Shown here piece by piece: positions 8,554 through 19,384 of a stretch of 64,000 nt of DNA. The stretch's first letter is position 1; every line of letters starts with the position of its first letter. Both the position numbers and the translations under genes were made by a program. Origin of the DNA: Pseudomonadota bacterium (GTDB lineage Bacteria; Pseudomonadota; Alphaproteobacteria; Rhodospirillales; Magnetospirillaceae). The stretch covers positions 1 through 64,000 of the forward strand of contig JAJXUO010000008.1 in NCBI GenBank assembly GCA_021782815.1, read 5' to 3'. A model generated the notes under the pieces. It ran no database searches. It saw nothing but the letters and a program-made list of their open reading frames with translations, and was not told the origin of the DNA.

Positions 8554-11500
8554 TTACGCCTCGGCGTCGGAGGGGTCGCGCCGGTGGCCCAGGCGGGCGC
8601 GCAGGCGGCGGGTCAGGGCGTCGAAGGCCAGATAGATCACCGGCGTGGTGAACAGGGTGAGGAGCTGGCTGACGATGAGGCCGCCGACGATGCTCACCCC
8701 TAAGGGCCGGCGCAGCTCCGAACCGGTGCCGCTGCCCAGCATCAGCGGCAGGGCGCCCAGCAGGGCGGCCATGGTGGTCATCAGAATGGGACGGAAGCGC
8801 AAAAGACAGGCCTGATAGATGGCCTCGCGCGGGGATTTGCCTTCGTCGCGCTCGGCGTCGAGGGCGAAGTCCACCATCATGATGGCGTTCTTCTTAACGA
8901 TGCCGATCAGCAGAATGATGCCGATGATGCCGATGATGCCGAGATCCATGCGCAGGCTCATCAGGGCCAGCAAGGCTCCCACCCCGGCCGAGGGCAGAGT
9001 GGAGAGGATGGTGACGGGGTGGATGTAGCTTTCGTAGAGCACGCCCAGCACGATGTACATGGTGACCACGGCGGCCAGGATCAGCAAAAGCTCGTTGCGG
9101 AGCGAGGCCTGGAAGGCCATGGCCGCGCCCTGGAACACGGTGATCAGGCTGCCGGGCGGGGCCAGATCGGCCTCGGCGGCCTTGATGGCGTCCACCGCCT
9201 CGCCCAGAGAGGTGCCGGGGGTGAGGTTGAAGGAGACGGAGGCGGCGGGAAACTGCCCCAGATGGTTGATCTGCAGCGGCGCCGGGCGCAGGCCGACCTT
9301 GACGATGGCCGACAGCGGCACCTGGCCGCCGCTGGACGAGGGCAGATAAAGGCTGCCCAGGCTGGCCAGGGTTTCCTGCTGGTCGGGGCGGGCTTCCAGG
9401 ATCACCCGGTACTGGTTGGACTGGGTGAAAATGGTGGAGACGATGCGCTGGCCGAAGGCGTCGTAAAGGGCGTTGTCCACCGTGGCCGGGGTGATGCCGA
9501 AGCGTCCGGCGGTATCGCGGTCGATATCGATATAAACGGCCTCGCCCTGGTCCTGGGCGTTGGAGGAGACGTCGGCCAAAGCCGGCTCCTGGCGCAGGCG
9601 GCGCACCAGTTTCGGCACCCAGGCCGCCAGTTCGGCGGGGTTGGCGTCCTCCAGCATGAACTGGTACTGGGTGCGGCTGACGGCGGAGTCCAGGGTCAGA
9701 TCCTGCACCGGCTGCATGTAAAGGCTGATGCCGGGCAGATCGGCGGTTTCGGCCTGCAGGCGGCGGATGATGGCGCCGGCGTCGTCGGCGCGGCGGTCGC
9801 GCGGCACCAGATTGATCAGCATGCGCCCGGTGTTCAGGGTGGTGTTGCTGCCGTCGACGCCGATATAGGACGACAGATTGGCCACATCCTTATCCTTCAT
9901 GATCAGGGCGGCCAGGGCCTGCTGGCGCCGGGCCATGGCCTTGAAGGAAATGGTCTGGGGCGCCTCGGTCACCGCTTCGATCAGGCCGGTATCCTGCACC
10001 GGGAAGAAGCCCTTGGGGATCCAGACATAAAGCGCCGCCGTCAGGGCCAGGGTGGCCAGGGCCACAAGAAGGGTTAAGCGGGCATGGTCCAGCACCCAGG
10101 TCAGCAGGCGGCCGTAGGCGGCGATCAGGGCGTCGAAATGGCGCTGCGCCCAGCGGTTGACGGCGCTCTCCTCGGCCGGTGCGTGGTGGCGCAGCAGTTT
10201 GGCGCAGAGCATGGGCACCAGGGTCAGCGACACCACGGCGGAAATGAGGATGGTCACCGCCAGGGTGACGGCGAATTCGCGGAACAGCCGCCCCACCACG
10301 TCGCCCATGAACAACAGCGGGATCAGCACGGCGATCAGCGAGATGGTGAGCGAGACGATGGTGAAGCCGATCTGCTGCGATCCCTTCAGGGTGGCGGCGA
10401 GCGGGCTTTCCCCGGCCTCGATGAAGCGGGCGATGTTCTCGATCATGACGATGGCGTCGTCCACCACGAAGCCGGTGGCGATGGTCAGGGCCATCAGCGA
10501 CAGATTGTTGACGGAAAAACCGGCCAGATACATCACCGCGAAGGTGCCCACCAGCGACAGCGGCACCGACAGGCTGGGGATGAGGGTGGCCGGGATATTG
10601 CGCAGGAACAGGAAGATCACCAGCACCACCAGGGCCACCGCCAGCCCCAGTTCGAACTCCACGTCGGCGACCGAGGCGCGGATGGTGGCGGTGCGGTCGG
10701 CGATCACCGCCACCGTGACCGAGGCCGGCAGGGCGGCGGTCATGGCCGGCAGCATCTTCTTGATGGTATCCACCACCTGGATGACGTTGGCGCCGGGCTG
10801 GCGCTGGATATTGAGGATGATGGCCGGGGTGACGTTCATCCAGGCCGCCAGTTTGCTGTTTTCGGCGCCGTCCACCACCCGGGCCACGTCGGAGAGGCGC
10901 ACCGGGGCGCCGTTCTTGTAGGCGACGACGATGGCGTTGTACTCGCGGGCGTCCTTCAGCTGATCGTTGGCGTTGATGGAATAGGAGCGCATGGGACCGT
11001 CGAAGCTGCCCTTGGGCACATTGACGTTGGCGTTGGCGATGGTGGTGCGCAGATCGTCGATATTGAGGCCGTAGGCGGCCAGGGCCTGCGGATTGGCCTG
11101 GATGCGCACGGCCGGGCGCTCGCCGCCGCCGATGCTCACCAGGCCAACGCCGGGCAGCTGCGAGATCTTCTGGGCCAGCCGGGTGTCGGCCAGATCCTCC
11201 ACCTGGGGCATGGGCATGGATTTGGCGGTGACGGCCAGGGTCAGCACCGGGGCGTCGGCGGGATTGACCTTGGCGTAGATGGGCGGCGCCGGCAGGTCGG
11301 AGGGCAGCAGATTGCCGGCGGCGTTGATGGCGGCCTGCACCTCCTGCTCGGCCACGTCGAGGCTGAGATTGAGCCCGAACTGCAGGGTGATCAGCGAAGC
11401 CCCGGCCGAGCTGGTGGACGACATCTGCGCCAGGCTGGGCATTTCGCCGAACTGCCGTTCCAGGGGCGCGGTCACCGACGAGGTCATCACCTCGGGGCTG

Positions 11501-11661
11501 GCGCCGGGATAGAAGGTTTGCACCTGGATGGTGGGATAATCCACCTCGGGCAGGGCCGACAGCGGCAGGAAGTGGAAGGCCACCATGCCCACCAGCAGGA
11601 TCGAGGCCATCAGCAGCGAGGTGGCGATGGGCCGCAGGACGAACGGGCGGGAAATGTTCAT
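8554..11661 (-). CDS. RND multidrug efflux permease, MdtB/MuxB type
   Basis: 1035 residues, the usual RND permease length. The start is typical ([20 protein letters not shown]), the TM4 relay Asp pair is in [16 protein letters not shown], and the TM10 Lys is in [14 protein letters not shown]. It lacks the Ser/Ala-rich insert of its partner at 5292-8552. The order adaptor, permease B, permease C, outer-membrane factor matches muxABC-opmB, where both permeases are needed for one heteromeric pump. Assignment as the B subunit rests on gene order and on similarity to the first-encoded permease of such operons. Confidence 0.93.
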   Translation of the reverse strand: MNISRPFVLRPIATSLLMASILLVGMVAFHFLPLSALPEVDYPTIQVQTFYPGASPEVMTSSVTAPLERQFGEMPSLAQMSSTSSAGASLITLQFGLNLSLDVAEQEVQAAINAAGNLLPSDLPAPPIYAKVNPADAPVLTLAVTAKSMPMPQVEDLADTRLAQKISQLPGVGLVSIGGGERPAVRIQANPQALAAYGLNIDDLRTTIANANVNVPKGSFDGPMRSYSINANDQLKDAREYNAIVVAYKNGAPVRLSDVARVVDGAENSKLAAWMNVTPAIILNIQRQPGANVIQVVDTIKKMLPAMTAALPASVTVAVIADRTATIRASVADVEFELGLAVALVVLVIFLFLRNIPATLIPSLSVPLSLVGTFAVMYLAGFSVNNLSLMALTIATGFVVDDAIVMIENIARFIEAGESPLAATLKGSQQIGFTIVSLTISLIAVLIPLLFMGDVVGRLFREFAVTLAVTILISAVVSLTLVPMLCAKLLRHHAPAEESAVNRWAQRHFDALIAAYGRLLTWVLDHARLTLLVALATLALTAALYVWIPKGFFPVQDTGLIEAVTEAPQTISFKAMARRQQALAALIMKDKDVANLSSYIGVDGSNTTLNTGRMLINLVPRDRRADDAGAIIRRLQAETADLPGISLYMQPVQDLTLDSAVSRTQYQFMLEDANPAELAAWVPKLVRRLRQEPALADVSSNAQDQGEAVYIDIDRDTAGRFGITPATVDNALYDAFGQRIVSTIFTQSNQYRVILEARPDQQETLASLGSLYLPSSSGGQVPLSAIVKVGLRPAPLQINHLGQFPAASVSFNLTPGTSLGEAVDAIKAAEADLAPPGSLITVFQGAAMAFQASLRNELLLILAAVVTMYIVLGVLYESYIHPVTILSTLPSAGVGALLALMSLRMDLGIIGIIGIILLIGIVKKNAIMMVDFALDAERDEGKSPREAIYQACLLRFRPILMTTMAALLGALPLMLGSGTGSELRRPLGVSIVGGLIVSQLLTLFTTPVIYLAFDALTRRLRARLGHRRDPSDAEA

Positions 11662-11687
11662 GACGGAGCGCGCTCCTGCCGGGGCGG

Positions 11688-12929
11688 TTACGACTGGGCC
11701 TTGGACGGGCGCGTGCGGCGGGCGGGCGCGGCCCCGTCACCGGTGTGCGGCGCGGCGGGCTGATCCTCGCTCAAGGGGTGCGGGGCCACCTTGCTGCCCT
11801 CGCGCAGGCGGTCGGTGCCGTCCACCACCAGCTGCTCGCCGGCCTTGAGGCCCTTGAGCACCGCCACCCGCTCGCCCGAAACCGGGCCCAGGGTCACGGG
11901 GCGCATGGTTACGGTATTGTCGGCCTTGACCACATAGACGAAGGTGCCGTCCACGCCGCGCTGCACCCCGGCGCTGGGGATCACGGTCACCCCCCTCAGG
12001 GTGTCGAGATGCAGCACCGCATTGACGAACTGCTGCGGGAACAGGGCTTCCTCGCTGTTGCTGAACAGGGCGCGCAGCTTGACGGTGCCGGTGGTGCTGT
12101 CGATCTGGTTGTCGAGGGTGGCCAGGGTGCCGTCGGCCAGTTTCACGCTCTGGGCGCGGTCGAAGGCCTCCACCGGCAGCCTGGCCCCGGCGCGCAGGCG
12201 CCGCGCCACCGCCGGCAGATCGTCCTCGGGCAGGGTGAAGACCACGCTGATGGGCTGCTCCTGGGTAATCACCACGATGCCGCCGCTGTCGCTGGTCTGC
12301 ACATAATTGCCCTGGTCCACCTGGCGCAGCCCCACCCGGCCGGAAACCGGGGCGGTGATATGGCAATAGGTGAGGTTGAGGCGGGCGGTATCCACCTCGG
12401 CCTGATCGGTGGCGACGGCGCCGAGATACTGATCCACCAGCGAGCGTTGGGTGTCGAGCTGCTGGCGGGCGATGGAGTCCTGGGCCACCAGGGTTTGATA
12501 GCGGGCCAGATCGAGGCGGGCCTCGCGCAGCAGCGCCTGGTCCCTGGCCAGCTGGCCGCGATACTGCTCCAGCTGGGCCTGATAGGGGCGGGGGTCGATC
12601 TGCGCCAGGAAATCGCCGGCCTTCACCGTCTGGCCCTCCTTGAAGGCGATGCGGGTCAGCTGTCCGGCGATCTGGGTCTTCACCGTCACCGTGGCCAGGG
12701 GCGTGACGGTGCCCAGGGCGTCCAGCACCTCGGGGATATCCCCGGTGACGGCGCTGGCCACCACCACCGGCGTGGCGCCGCCGCCGAAGTGATGCCCGGC
12801 ATCTCCGCCGGCATGTCCGCCGGAATGGGTGACGCGATAGATCCCCGCGCCCAGGGCGACGACGGCGGCCAGGGGCAGAATCAGGCGCAGGCGGAAGAAA
12901 CCGGAGGAGGGCGGCGGGGCGGCGGTCAT
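11688..12929 (-). CDS. RND efflux periplasmic adaptor (membrane fusion protein), MdtA/MuxA type
   Basis: 413 residues. An N-terminal membrane anchor at about residues 12-30 is followed by a His/Gly-rich linker ([17 protein letters not shown]). Then come the split lipoyl (biotinyl) halves ([15 protein letters not shown] and [20 protein letters not shown]), an alpha-hairpin, and beta-barrel and membrane-proximal domains. It bridges the inner-membrane permease and the outer-membrane duct. The His-rich linker right after the anchor is not a general feature of MdtA and could bind metal, but this is speculative. It is the first gene of the operon; the 27-bp gap to the first permease supports co-transcription. 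No dedicated regulator gene is adjacent. The protein ends in a basic Ala/Arg/Pro tail. Confidence 0.9.
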   Translation of the reverse strand: MTAAPPPSSGFFRLRLILPLAAVVALGAGIYRVTHSGGHAGGDAGHHFGGGATPVVVASAVTGDIPEVLDALGTVTPLATVTVKTQIAGQLTRIAFKEGQTVKAGDFLAQIDPRPYQAQLEQYRGQLARDQALLREARLDLARYQTLVAQDSIARQQLDTQRSLVDQYLGAVATDQAEVDTARLNLTYCHITAPVSGRVGLRQVDQGNYVQTSDSGGIVVITQEQPISVVFTLPEDDLPAVARRLRAGARLPVEAFDRAQSVKLADGTLATLDNQIDSTTGTVKLRALFSNSEEALFPQQFVNAVLHLDTLRGVTVIPSAGVQRGVDGTFVYVVKADNTVTMRPVTLGPVSGERVAVLKGLKAGEQLVVDGTDRLREGSKVAPHPLSEDQPAAPHTGDGAAPARRTRPSKAQS

Positions 12930-13319
12930 GACGGGGTCCGTATGCGGGCAAAAGGCGTTCTGGCTTATACGCCCAAAACACCCCCGGCTTACGCGCTTTT
13001 CTATGAAAACTTTCAGGATCGACCGCTCCGCGCCGGCGTTTTACGCGGCACAGGGCTGCTAAAATGTGAATCGAATTTTATCATGGCGCGGGTTTCCGCG
13101 GGGCTCATCCACCCAGGATGCTTAAGGTATGCGAAACTGCATGGGTGCGTTGCGATTTTGCAACAGGCTGTCACAAAATGGTGATGCAGCCGCCGCGGGA
13201 CGGAGTCAGCGCTGGTCAAGCGTGTGCGAAAAGTCATAATCGGATCCGTCAACCGCCCGTCAATGGCGGGCAAACGAAATGCGCTCAAGGGGTGAGCGCG
13301 TGAACTGGGAGGAATTTTG
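12930..13319. other. Divergent intergenic region between the RND operon and a channel gene
   Basis: About 390 bp with no credible gene. It should carry both divergent promoters. For the rightward gene, TGGTCA at 13213-13218 and CATAAT at 13235-13240 with a 16-bp spacer form a plausible sigma-70-type promoter. Confidence 0.5.
13213..13240 (+). promoter_or_regulatory. Possible promoter of the outer-membrane channel gene
   Basis: TGGTCA, 16-bp spacer, CATAAT. Each box matches the consensus at 4 or 5 of 6 positions. It lies 80 bp upstream of the ATG at 13320. Confidence 0.35.
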
Positions 13320-14261
13320 ATGAAGAAGCTGACTTGTGTCGCTTTGGCCGCGCTGGGTGTTGCCATCGCCGCCGGCTCCGCCAGCGCCGAAGAACTGTGG
13401 GATCCCCATCTTCGTGGCGTTGACGAAGGTCTGGCCGCCGGCGCCCTGCCGCCGCCCGGCGTCTATGGCGTGATGGACAACTACTGGGCCGGTTACGACC
13501 AGTACAACTCCTCGGGCCACAAGACCGGCGTGCATCTGGACGCCCTGATCGAAATTCCGATCGTGCTGTGGAACCCCGGCATCAAGGTGCTGGGCGCCGA
13601 CTACGCCATGGCCATTGCCCAGGCCGGCGACTACACCAACCTGAAGGTTGCCAACAACGCCAGCAGCAGCAGCAATGCCCACTGGGGCACCTTCAACACC
13701 ATCCTGGTTCCCGGCATCCTGTCCTGGACCCTGCCGAACGACCTGCATGTCAAGACCGGCCTGACCATCTATATGGATGACGCCAGCTCGTCGCCCGCCA
13801 GCCCGCCCGCCGGCGGCGGCGTGGGGGCCGGCAACGGCTACTGGTCGGTGCAGCCCGACTTCGGCATCAGCTGGCTGCATGACGGCTGGAACCTGTCGGC
13901 CGACATGCACTACACCTACAACTTCGCCGACAACAGCTACAAAGTTGCTGGTGTGGGCTACACCTATAAGTCCGGCCAGGAAATCACCGGTGATTACACC
14001 GTCACCAAGACCATCGGCAAGTGGACCGCTGGTGTGGGCGCCTACAGCCTGAACCAGATCAACAGCGATAGCGGCGAAGGTGCCGTTCTGGCCGGTTGCG
14101 GCAAGGCCAACGGCTGTAAGGCCGTCAGCTACGGTGCCGGTCCGATCCTGGGCTACCAGTTCGGCGGCATCAGCATCATGGGTCAGTACAGCCACAACAT
14201 CTACACCGAGAACGATGTGGCGGGCGAAATGGTCAACGTTCGTCTCGTGACCGCGTTCTAA
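13320..14261 (+). CDS. Outer-membrane channel-like protein, SphA/MetA (phenol-degradation meta) family
   Basis: 313 residues. The ATG at 13320 was preferred over the TTG at 13317 because GGGAGG at 13307-13312 is then 7 bases away. A Sec signal peptide ends at ASAEE (residue ~23). The remainder consists of alternating beta strands with Gly/Tyr/Asn turns and ends in an aromatic residue (RLVTAF), as outer-membrane barrels do. Segments such as GVYGVMDNY, IPIVLW and the C-terminal GPILGYQFGG...MGQYSHNIYTEND resemble the family named after the phenol-degradation protein MetA, whose members are thought to transport hydrophobic compounds. No catabolic genes are adjacent, so no substrate is assigned. 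A strong terminator follows. Confidence 0.72.
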   Translation: MKKLTCVALAALGVAIAAGSASAEELWDPHLRGVDEGLAAGALPPPGVYGVMDNYWAGYDQYNSSGHKTGVHLDALIEIPIVLWNPGIKVLGADYAMAIAQAGDYTNLKVANNASSSSNAHWGTFNTILVPGILSWTLPNDLHVKTGLTIYMDDASSSPASPPAGGGVGAGNGYWSVQPDFGISWLHDGWNLSADMHYTYNFADNSYKVAGVGYTYKSGQEITGDYTVTKTIGKWTAGVGAYSLNQINSDSGEGAVLAGCGKANGCKAVSYGAGPILGYQFGGISIMGQYSHNIYTENDVAGEMVNVRLVTAF

Positions 14262-14284
14262 TCGCCCTCGGGCAGGAACGGGAA

Positions 14285-14322
14285 ACGGCCGCCGGAGCGA
14301 TCCGGCGGCCGTTTTCTTTTTC
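14285..14322 (+). terminator. Rho-independent terminator of the channel gene
   Basis: A perfect 12-bp stem (14285-14296 with 14301-14312), GCGA tetraloop, then TTTTCTTTTTC. Confidence 0.9.
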
Positions 14323-14490
14323 AGGTTGCGTGAAATAAAGGGGATTTGTCTTAAATTTTCCTCTCCGCTCCTTTTCAAGCCCCTCTCCCTGGACTAACTT
14401 TTGATATGGATATAAAGGACAGGTGCGCGGCTGGCGCATCTTAAAGAACAGGGCTGGGTTGGCTTAACCAGCGGGAACGGATGACGAGGG

Positions 14491-15957
14491 ATGCCTATTG
14501 TCTGGCGCGATGCCATGGCCGTCGGTGCGGCGGATCTGGATGCGGATCATAAACGGCTGCTGGCGCTGCTGAACGCCAGCGAAAAGGCCGTGGGCGAACA
14601 GGCCCTGGAAGTGGGGGCGCGGCTGTTCGAACTGGTGGCCGACTATGCCCAGACCCACTTCCAGCGCGAGGAAGTGTTCATGCTGTCCTCGGGGTTTTCC
14701 GGGTACGAACGCCACAAGCGCCTGCACCGGGCCATGACCGAGGAGGCCCGCCAGCTGTGGCGGGGCTATTTGAGCGCGGGCGAGGATAAGGCCCGCCTGC
14801 CCCATCTGGTGTCGCTGCGCGACATGCTCAACCGCTGGCTGACCGAGCATGTGCTGGGCGAGGACATGCAGCTGAAAGCCCTGACCGGCAAGCGCGCGCG
14901 CGCCGCCGCTCCGTCCGGCGCGCCGCCGGTGGCGCCGAAAGAGGTGTTGTCGCGTCAGGTGGAGGTGCAAAAGACGGCGGATGTGGTCTACGACCTGCCG
15001 CCCGAATTCGCCCATCTGCTGCAGCCCTTTTCCTGCAAGGTGCCGGAACTGCCGCCGCCGGAAAGCGACTTCACCCGTTTCGAGGATCTGTGCCAGGCCG
15101 CCATCCGCCACCGGATCGAGCGGGTGCTGGTGTTTTTTCAGCGCGGCAACCCGGAGGTGCGCCGCGCCCTGCCGCCGCCGTTTCTGGCCTCGGCCGAATT
15201 TGCCGGAAAGTTCCACGCCGCCGTGGCGCAATTGATCCTGCCTGCCATCCTTTCCAGCCGGCAGATCAAGATGATGTCCACCAATATCGACTGCACCGGG
15301 CTGGATACCGACAGCTTCTGGGAGGTGCTGCCGCCGATCCTCAAAGACCATATCCTGGCCTGCTGGCGCGCCGCCTGGGATGATCTGCGGCTGCTGCCGG
15401 GCAAGAAGGCCGACGGCACCCGTATCTGGCAGGTAAAGGAGGAAACCCGCGCCTTGCGGGCGCTGCTGGAGCCCTCCGATCCCGCCGCCTACGATCTGCC
15501 GCGCATCGCCAACCGCGAGATCGACCTCTTCACCTCGCTGCTCGATACCGTCACCGACTGGTGGGGCCAGCTCAACCGCTGCTGGGATATCGTCGAGGAT
15601 ATCTACGAGCAGGAAAAGGATCCGCGCATTTTTCAGGATAAGGCGCGGGTCGGCGCCCTGCGCGACAATCTGCTGGCGGCCTTCGAAACCTTCCCCGAGC
15701 AGTGGGGCGATTTCCTGGTGCTGGCCTGCCATCGCATGTTTCCCCGCATTTCCAGCCTGTTCCTGGAGCGCTTCACCCACAATGTCGGCCATAACGAGGC
15801 CGAACGGGAGCTGCATCTGCCTTATACCGTGCGCTATCTGCGTCAGGTGCGCGCCCACCCCGACATCCGTGCCGAGGAGGAGCGCGAGGAAGAGGCATGG
15901 CAGGCGGAGATGGAGCAGTTGCGGCTTTATCTGAAAGGCCGGAGCGCCGCCTCCTGA
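14491..15957 (+). CDS. Bacteriohemerythrin-domain protein with a long uncharacterised C-terminal region
   Basis: 488 residues. The first ~130 residues are a hemerythrin domain with all seven diiron ligands: His20, His56, Glu60 (HxxxE), His75, His79 (HxxxH), His120 and Asp125 (HxxxxD). It should reversibly bind O2 or sense redox or NO in the cytoplasm. A low-complexity Ala/Pro/Arg linker (about 132-150) leads to ~330 mostly helical residues that I do not recognise, rich in Trp, Phe and acidic residues and ending with a Glu/Arg-rich helix. Typical bacteriohemerythrins have only ~130-150 residues. The diguanylate cyclase gene follows 67 bp downstream on the same strand, with no terminator visible between them, so a shared oxygen-signalling role is plausible. 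The start ATG at 14491 has a weak GAGGG just upstream. Confidence 0.8.
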   Translation: MPIVWRDAMAVGAADLDADHKRLLALLNASEKAVGEQALEVGARLFELVADYAQTHFQREEVFMLSSGFSGYERHKRLHRAMTEEARQLWRGYLSAGEDKARLPHLVSLRDMLNRWLTEHVLGEDMQLKALTGKRARAAAPSGAPPVAPKEVLSRQVEVQKTADVVYDLPPEFAHLLQPFSCKVPELPPPESDFTRFEDLCQAAIRHRIERVLVFFQRGNPEVRRALPPPFLASAEFAGKFHAAVAQLILPAILSSRQIKMMSTNIDCTGLDTDSFWEVLPPILKDHILACWRAAWDDLRLLPGKKADGTRIWQVKEETRALRALLEPSDPAAYDLPRIANREIDLFTSLLDTVTDWWGQLNRCWDIVEDIYEQEKDPRIFQDKARVGALRDNLLAAFETFPEQWGDFLVLACHRMFPRISSLFLERFTHNVGHNEAERELHLPYTVRYLRQVRAHPDIRAEEEREEEAWQAEMEQLRLYLKGRSAAS

Positions 15958-16024
15958 AAAGCGCTTTACCTGCCGGTGCGCGGCTGATACGTGAGTCGGC
16001 GGGGGAGATGCGGGGAGGCGAAGG

Positions 16025-16942
16025 GTGCCGCCAAGAAATCTTTTGCTCGATACCGGGGCCGCAGCGCTGACCACGCTGTTGGACGCGGTGGGCGACGGGG
16101 CCTGGGAATGGGAGCCCGGCAGCGATGTCATGCTTTGTTCCGAGGCCTGGTTGCGGATCTGCGGCCTGGAGGTGACGCGGGGGCCGGCCGTTTTTTTATG
16201 GCGCGACCGTATCCATCCCGAGGACCGCACCGCCGTGGCGGCCGCCATCGATGACCTGTGCTGCGGTCGGACAAGGCGTCTTTTCTCCGAGTATCGGCTG
16301 TTGATGGCGGCGGGCGGCTATCGTCCGGTGCTGATGCGCGGGGCGGTGCTGCGTCGGGACGAAAGCGATCGGCCGCGTACATTGGCGGGGACCTTCACCG
16401 ATCTCAGCGACCGGCGTCAGTTGGAGGAGAGCGTGCGTCGGCTGTCGTCGGGCGATTCCCTGACCGGATTGCGCAATCGCCGCGCCTTTCTGGAGGCGGC
16501 GGAAAGCGAGCGGTTGCGGGTGCGCCGCTATGGCGGCGCGTTGTCGCTGATCCTGGCGGATATCGATGGCTTCAGGCGGATCAACGACGCCTTCGGACAT
16601 GCGGCGGGAGACGCGGTGCTGTGCCGGGTGGCCCGCTGCCTCGAGGCCGCCTTGCGCAAGACCGATGTCGTCGGCCGTGTGGGCGGCGAGGAGTTCGCCG
16701 TGCTTTTACCGGAAACCGAAGGGGCGCGGGCCGGGATGGTGGCGGAAAGCCTGCGTCAGGCCATCGCCGATGCCTCGGTGCCCGGTCCCGGCGGTGAGGC
16801 TGTCGCCGTGACCGCCAGCTTCGGCGTGGCCTGTCTCGGCGGAGAGACGGACGGCGTTGCCGATCTGCTGCAACGCGCCGATGCGGCCCTGTGCGACGCC
16901 AAGCGTTTGGGGCGCAACCGGGTCTGCCGCCCGGCCGGCTGA
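16025..16942 (+). CDS. PAS-GGDEF diguanylate cyclase
   Basis: 305 residues. A PAS/PAC-type sensor fills about residues 12-130 (GAWEWEPGSDVML ... LAGTFTDLSDR) and leads by a short helix to a GGDEF domain at about 140-303. The active-site loop is GGEEF at 220-224, metal-binding Asp179 lies in LADIDGF, and the inhibitory site RxxD is RKTD at 211-214. It is therefore predicted to make c-di-GMP with product feedback. There are no membrane segments. The start is GTG at 16025, about 7 bases after GGGGAGG. It is probably co-transcribed with the hemerythrin gene 67 bp upstream, which recalls oxygen-responsive hemerythrin-GGDEF fusions known in Vibrio. Confidence 0.9.
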   Translation: MPPRNLLLDTGAAALTTLLDAVGDGAWEWEPGSDVMLCSEAWLRICGLEVTRGPAVFLWRDRIHPEDRTAVAAAIDDLCCGRTRRLFSEYRLLMAAGGYRPVLMRGAVLRRDESDRPRTLAGTFTDLSDRRQLEESVRRLSSGDSLTGLRNRRAFLEAAESERLRVRRYGGALSLILADIDGFRRINDAFGHAAGDAVLCRVARCLEAALRKTDVVGRVGGEEFAVLLPETEGARAGMVAESLRQAIADASVPGPGGEAVAVTASFGVACLGGETDGVADLLQRADAALCDAKRLGRNRVCRPAG

Positions 16943-17014
16943 TCCCGGCTGTCTCCGGAAGGGATGCGGCTCCAGGCGGCGGCCGGATGGTGTCTCGGCA
17001 GAGGCGCTTTTCAC

Positions 17015-17048
17015 AAAAAAAAGACCCCCCGGAAAATTTCCGGGGGGT
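17015..17048 (-). terminator. Strong Rho-independent terminator of the candidate structured RNA
   Basis: The 12-bp stem ACCCCCCGGAAA (17024-17035) / TTTCCGGGGGGT (17037-17048) is followed on the minus strand by C and eight T. On the plus strand only TTCC follows, so minus-strand use is far more likely. Confidence 0.85.
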
Positions 17049-17203
17049 TCCTAGTAACAGGGAGGCTTCACGTCTGGGAGACGTAGGGTCCGAAGACCCG
17101 AGATCGGGCAGGGCCCGAACCAAGGTGGGTTTGCAAGGAAACCCGAAATCCGTCCTCACGCTGCGCGGCAACGTGCGGTGAGGTCTTTGTAGGGGATTTT
17201 TGC
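17024..17203 (-). ncRNA. Candidate structured non-coding RNA of about 180 nt
   Basis: Read on the minus strand, the segment is a chain of short perfect hairpins: an arm pair at 17154-17159/17178-17183, GGGTTT...AAACCC, CGGGC...GCCCG, GGGTC-TTCG-GACCC with a stable cUUCGg tetraloop, ACGTCT...AGACGT, then the strong terminator at 17015-17048. The UUCG loop and the T-run both occur only in the minus-strand transcript. A possible promoter (ATGACC, 16 bp, CATAGT; -10 at 17211-17216) would start the RNA near 17203. No open frame fits the segment. It lies between the diguanylate cyclase and LysR genes. I could not match it to 6S (present at 51603), SRP, tmRNA or RNase P RNA. Confidence 0.6.
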
Positions 17204-17324
17204 CGGGGCGACTATGGATGATGCGACATGGGGTCATGCGCTGTGCACATAGCGGCGGCGTTCGCGGGTTTTTTCGCCGCCGCTGCCTGCCCTTTGGGCA
17301 AGGGGTGGGGCGTGGGCCGGTGGT

Positions 17325-18248
17325 TCAGAAGGTTTGCGCCACCTGTTGCGCGGCGATCTGCTCCGACTGGTCGGCGATTTTCTTGATGAGGAAATCGCGG
17401 AACACGGCGATGCGCTTGGAGTGGCGCAGTTCCTCGGGGTAAACGAAATAGGCGTCGAAGCTGGGGCCGCGCAGTTCGGGCAGGATTTCCACCAGATTGT
17501 CGGCCTCGCGCGAGAAATAGTCGGGCAGGGCGCCGATGCCCAGCCCGCTCTGCACGGCGCGGAAGATGCCGTAGATGTTGTTGACCTTCAGCACCGGGCG
17601 GCGCGGCGATTCCGGCTGGGCTCCGGCGTCCAGCAGCCAGTTGACGTTGCCCACCGGCGGGCGGCAATCGTCGCCGTAGATGATGATGCGGTGGTTGTCC
17701 AGTTCCTCGATGGTGCGCGGCACGCCGTGGCGCTTCAGGTAATCGGGGGCGGCATAGACATTGTAGTGCATGGGCATCAGATGGCGCTGCACCAGATCGG
17801 GCTGGCGCGGCGGCATCATGCGGATGGCGACATCGGCCTGGCGCATGGCCAGATCCAGTTCGCCATCATCCAGCACCACGCTCATCTGAATATCGGGATA
17901 AAGTTCCAGGAATTCCCGCACGCGCGGGGTCAGCCACAGGGTGCCGAAGGCGACGGTGGTGGTGACTTTCAAAGGGCCTTGCGGACGTTCGCGGCTTTCC
18001 GAGAGCTGGGCCTCGGTCATGGCCAGTTTGGCGAAAACGTCGCGGGCGGTGCGGAACAGCAGTTCGCCCTGCTCGGTCAGGATCAGGCCGCGGGCGTGGC
18101 GGTGGAACAGCGGTACGTTGAGGCTTTCCTCCAGCGCGCTGATCTGGCGGCTGACCGCCGATTGGCTAAGGTTCAGCGCCTCGCCCGCATGGGTGAAGCT
18201 TCCGGCCTCGGCCACCGCATGGAACACCCTTAACTTGTCCCAGTCCAT
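17325..18248 (-). CDS. LysR-family transcriptional regulator
   Basis: 307 residues. The N-terminal winged helix-turn-helix is intact (MDWDKLRVFHAVAEAGSFT ... LNLSQSAVSRQISALEESL ... LFHR), followed by a type 2 periplasmic-binding-like effector domain at about 90-300. It binds DNA as a multimer and responds to a small ligand or redox cue. It lies downstream of trxB on the same strand with a 104-bp gap, so it may control or be co-expressed with the thioredoxin reductase/peroxiredoxin genes. No Cys pair of the OxyR type is visible in the effector domain; the single Cys of GDDCRPP is not at the OxyR position. OxyR is therefore unlikely. Confidence 0.88.
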   Translation of the reverse strand: MDWDKLRVFHAVAEAGSFTHAGEALNLSQSAVSRQISALEESLNVPLFHRHARGLILTEQGELLFRTARDVFAKLAMTEAQLSESRERPQGPLKVTTTVAFGTLWLTPRVREFLELYPDIQMSVVLDDGELDLAMRQADVAIRMMPPRQPDLVQRHLMPMHYNVYAAPDYLKRHGVPRTIEELDNHRIIIYGDDCRPPVGNVNWLLDAGAQPESPRRPVLKVNNIYGIFRAVQSGLGIGALPDYFSREADNLVEILPELRGPSFDAYFVYPEELRHSKRIAVFRDFLIKKIADQSEQIAAQQVAQTF

Positions 18249-18352
18249 TCTCTATCCAGTCGCAGGCCGATCCATAATCGCTTCAAGATCCGTGCCGGAC
18301 AGTGGCCCATCTGTCCCGGAGCGGAAATACTCCGGGACCATTCTGCCGTGAC

Positions 18353-19384
<1,032 letters not shown>

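Noticed and set aside
10084-11763. 559-codon plus-strand frame opposite the other RND permease
   Set aside because: Same kind of antisense shadow, with no ribosome site or protein features.
17024-17203. 6S RNA as identity of the structured RNA
   Set aside because: A better 6S RNA stands at 51603-51767 in the classical zapA-fau position, and the hairpin chain here does not form the single rod with central bubble.
17325-18248. Calling the LysR regulator OxyR because of neighbouring peroxide genes
   Set aside because: The effector domain lacks the redox Cys pair of OxyR; location alone is not enough.
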